Origin: a virus
IMG/VR virus record: IMGVR_UViG_3300042300_000730
Span: 1 to 37,368 of that record
Length of the DNA: 37,368 bases
Reading direction: 5' to 3' (one strand)
Below are positions 36,704 through 37,368 of this stretch, one piece after another. Each line of letters starts with the position of its first letter. Position 1 is the first letter of the stretch. A program made the position numbers and the translations under genes. Below the pieces are notes generated by a model. That model did no database searches. It had not been told where the DNA came from and saw nothing but the letters and a program-made list of their open reading frames with translations.

Positions 36704-36778
36704 TGGAGCCCTCGGTCAGGATTGAACTGACGACCTACCGCTTACAAGGCGGTTGCTCTACCACTGAGCTACAAGGGC
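36704..36778 (-). tRNA. tRNA-Thr(TGT)
   Basis: A complete cloverleaf: acceptor GCCCTTG / CGAGGGC, D arm GCTC...GAGC, anticodon stem ACCGC / GCGGT with loop CTTGTAA (anticodon TGT, reading ACA), T arm GTCAG-TTCAATC-CTGAC, and an encoded CCA end. Confidence 0.93.
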
Positions 36779-36790
36779 GTGTGTTTTTTG

Positions 36791-36876
36791 TGCGCAGTCT
36801 TGGACTCGAACCAAGAAACCTACCGCCCAACCATGGGGTCATGGACGCGGTTGCTCTACCGTTAATGCTACTGCGC
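36791..36876 (-). tRNA. tRNA-like gene with 20-base anticodon loop
   Basis: The acceptor GCGCAGT / ACTGCGC, the T arm CTTGG-TTCGAGT-CCAAG and the anticodon stem ACCGC / GCGGT are intact. The loop between the anticodon stems is 20 bases instead of 7 and contains CCATG-accc-CATGG. The D stem is weak and no CCA is encoded. It may be a degenerate gene, a tRNA with an insertion, or one needing processing; the anticodon cannot be assigned. Confidence 0.55.
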
Positions 36877-36881
36877 GGTTA

Positions 36882-37139
36882 TTATCTTAGCGGAGATTCT
36901 CCTCTGACGATGTCCAAGGCTCTTCTCAATCCGAGACTATAGAGTGTCTTGTCGTCGTCCGACATTTTCTCTTCCCAGTCTTTTATTAGTTCCGTTAGTT
37001 GATCCTCAATTGATTTCATAAACGCGTCAACTGGAGTCACGACAGCTTCTGCGATCTGCTCAACGGAGGGCTTCTCGTTGTTCACCATCGCGACTGTTAT
37101 ATCTTTAATTATCGTAGAAATGAGCTCTTGTTTCTTCAT
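36882..37139 (-). CDS. Small helical protein of unknown function
   Basis: 85 residues (MKKQELISTIIKDITVAMVN...). It is almost entirely helical and acidic (LTELIKDWEEKMSDDDKTLY). The ATG overlaps the upstream stop (ATGA). It lies just before the tRNA genes. Confidence 0.62.
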   Translation of the reverse strand: MKKQELISTIIKDITVAMVNNEKPSVEQIAEAVVTPVDAFMKSIEDQLTELIKDWEEKMSDDDKTLYSLGLRRALDIVRGESPLR

Positions 37140-37368
37140 ACTTCGTAAACCGTCTCCTTGTGATGTCTAACCTTTATCGTCGGATCTATCCAGATTTTAT
37201 ATCCTGACTGCTGAGCTTTGGCGCACCATGAGTAGTCTTCTCCAACGTTCACCCTCATCTCAGATTCAGAGCTCCACTGCAGTCTTGCGATGAGAAACCA
37301 AGGTCTTGGCATATTTTCAAAGACTCCAGATTTCACCGCAAGAAACCCAAAGCCGACGCCACCAACTT
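37136..37368 (-). CDS. Glycosyltransferase family 2 protein, C-terminal part (runs off window)
   Basis: The frame is open to the window edge, so the true start lies outside. The visible 76 residues include GGVGFGFLAVKSGVFENM, PWFLIARLQW, NVGEDYSWCAKAQQSGYKIW and PTIKVRHHKE. This is the C-terminal half of a GT2/GT-A glycosyltransferase, with the GED acidic motif and final His of nucleotide-sugar transferases. Phage enzymes of this type modify DNA, virion proteins or host glycans; the target is unknown. Confidence 0.72.
   Translation of the reverse strand, partial: VGGVGFGFLAVKSGVFENMPRPWFLIARLQWSSESEMRVNVGEDYSWCAKAQQSGYKIWIDPTIKVRHHKETVYEV

Noticed and set aside
1-37368. CRISPR array, insertion sequence, integrase or attachment site.
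   Set aside because: No regularly spaced identical repeats, transposase motifs or recombinase genes were seen on either strand.

Overview
This window looks like part of the genome of a tailed phage (Caudoviricetes) that infects an actinobacterium. Virion and packaging genes are present: large terminase, portal, a 2,586-residue portal-adjacent protein, lysis genes and tRNA genes. A WhiB-family Fe-S regulator, a DUF6011-type zinc protein and several small-protein families familiar from actinophages point to the host phylum. No integrase, attachment site, capsid or tail gene is visible, and both edges cut through a longer genome. Almost every gene is on the minus strand, so transcription runs from high to low coordinates.

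Layout, in transcription order. (1) 37.4-34.1 kb: the end of a family 2 glycosyltransferase, one ordinary and one odd tRNA gene, a holin-like membrane protein, a zinc-finger protein resembling small terminases, and an endolysin. (2) 34.1-16.2 kb: about 45 small genes in short units, most preceded by the same promoter block. Among them are a MoxR/CobS-like AAA+ ATPase, a CobT-like metallopeptidase/VWA protein, a proteasome-beta-like hydrolase, a secreted subtilisin, WhiB, WGR and LysM proteins, and several helix-turn-helix proteins. Two genes here (19084, 19410) run on the plus strand and end at a bidirectional terminator. (3) 16.1-12.3 kb: DUF6011 protein, lysozyme-like transglycosylase, large terminase and a peptidoglycan-binding protein. 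(4) 11.5-0 kb: a tightly overlapping structural operon from a helix-turn-helix protein through DUF1360 and portal to the giant protein, which carries predicted ADP-ribosyltransferase and kinase-like domains.

The most striking feature is a promoter family with 30 copies: TTCCAGAG, usually 4 bases, then TATAAT, with no visible -35 hexamer. Seven copies lie 6-7 bases before an ATG, giving leaderless mRNAs and fixing the probable start of transcription. With that start, at least four other transcripts would begin at their first base with a stem-loop. Most leadered genes then share the ribosome-binding leader AACGAAAGGACAA. The box often touches the stop codon of the upstream gene, so the region looks like a chain of gene cassettes, each with its own promoter. 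Two late genes (11530, 14165) have a different leaderless arrangement, TACAAT plus 6 bases plus ATG, without the box. This suggests two promoter classes.

Other notable items are a 40-bp bipartite repeat found in and between genes and read in one frame inside proteins, a tRNA-like gene with a 20-base anticodon loop, a leader-type RNA hairpin that depends on G-U pairs, and an endolysin lacking the usual catalytic cysteine. Many starts given here lie downstream of the longest possible open reading frame, because promoter and leader positions place them there. Functions are inferred from sequence reading alone; no database search was run.
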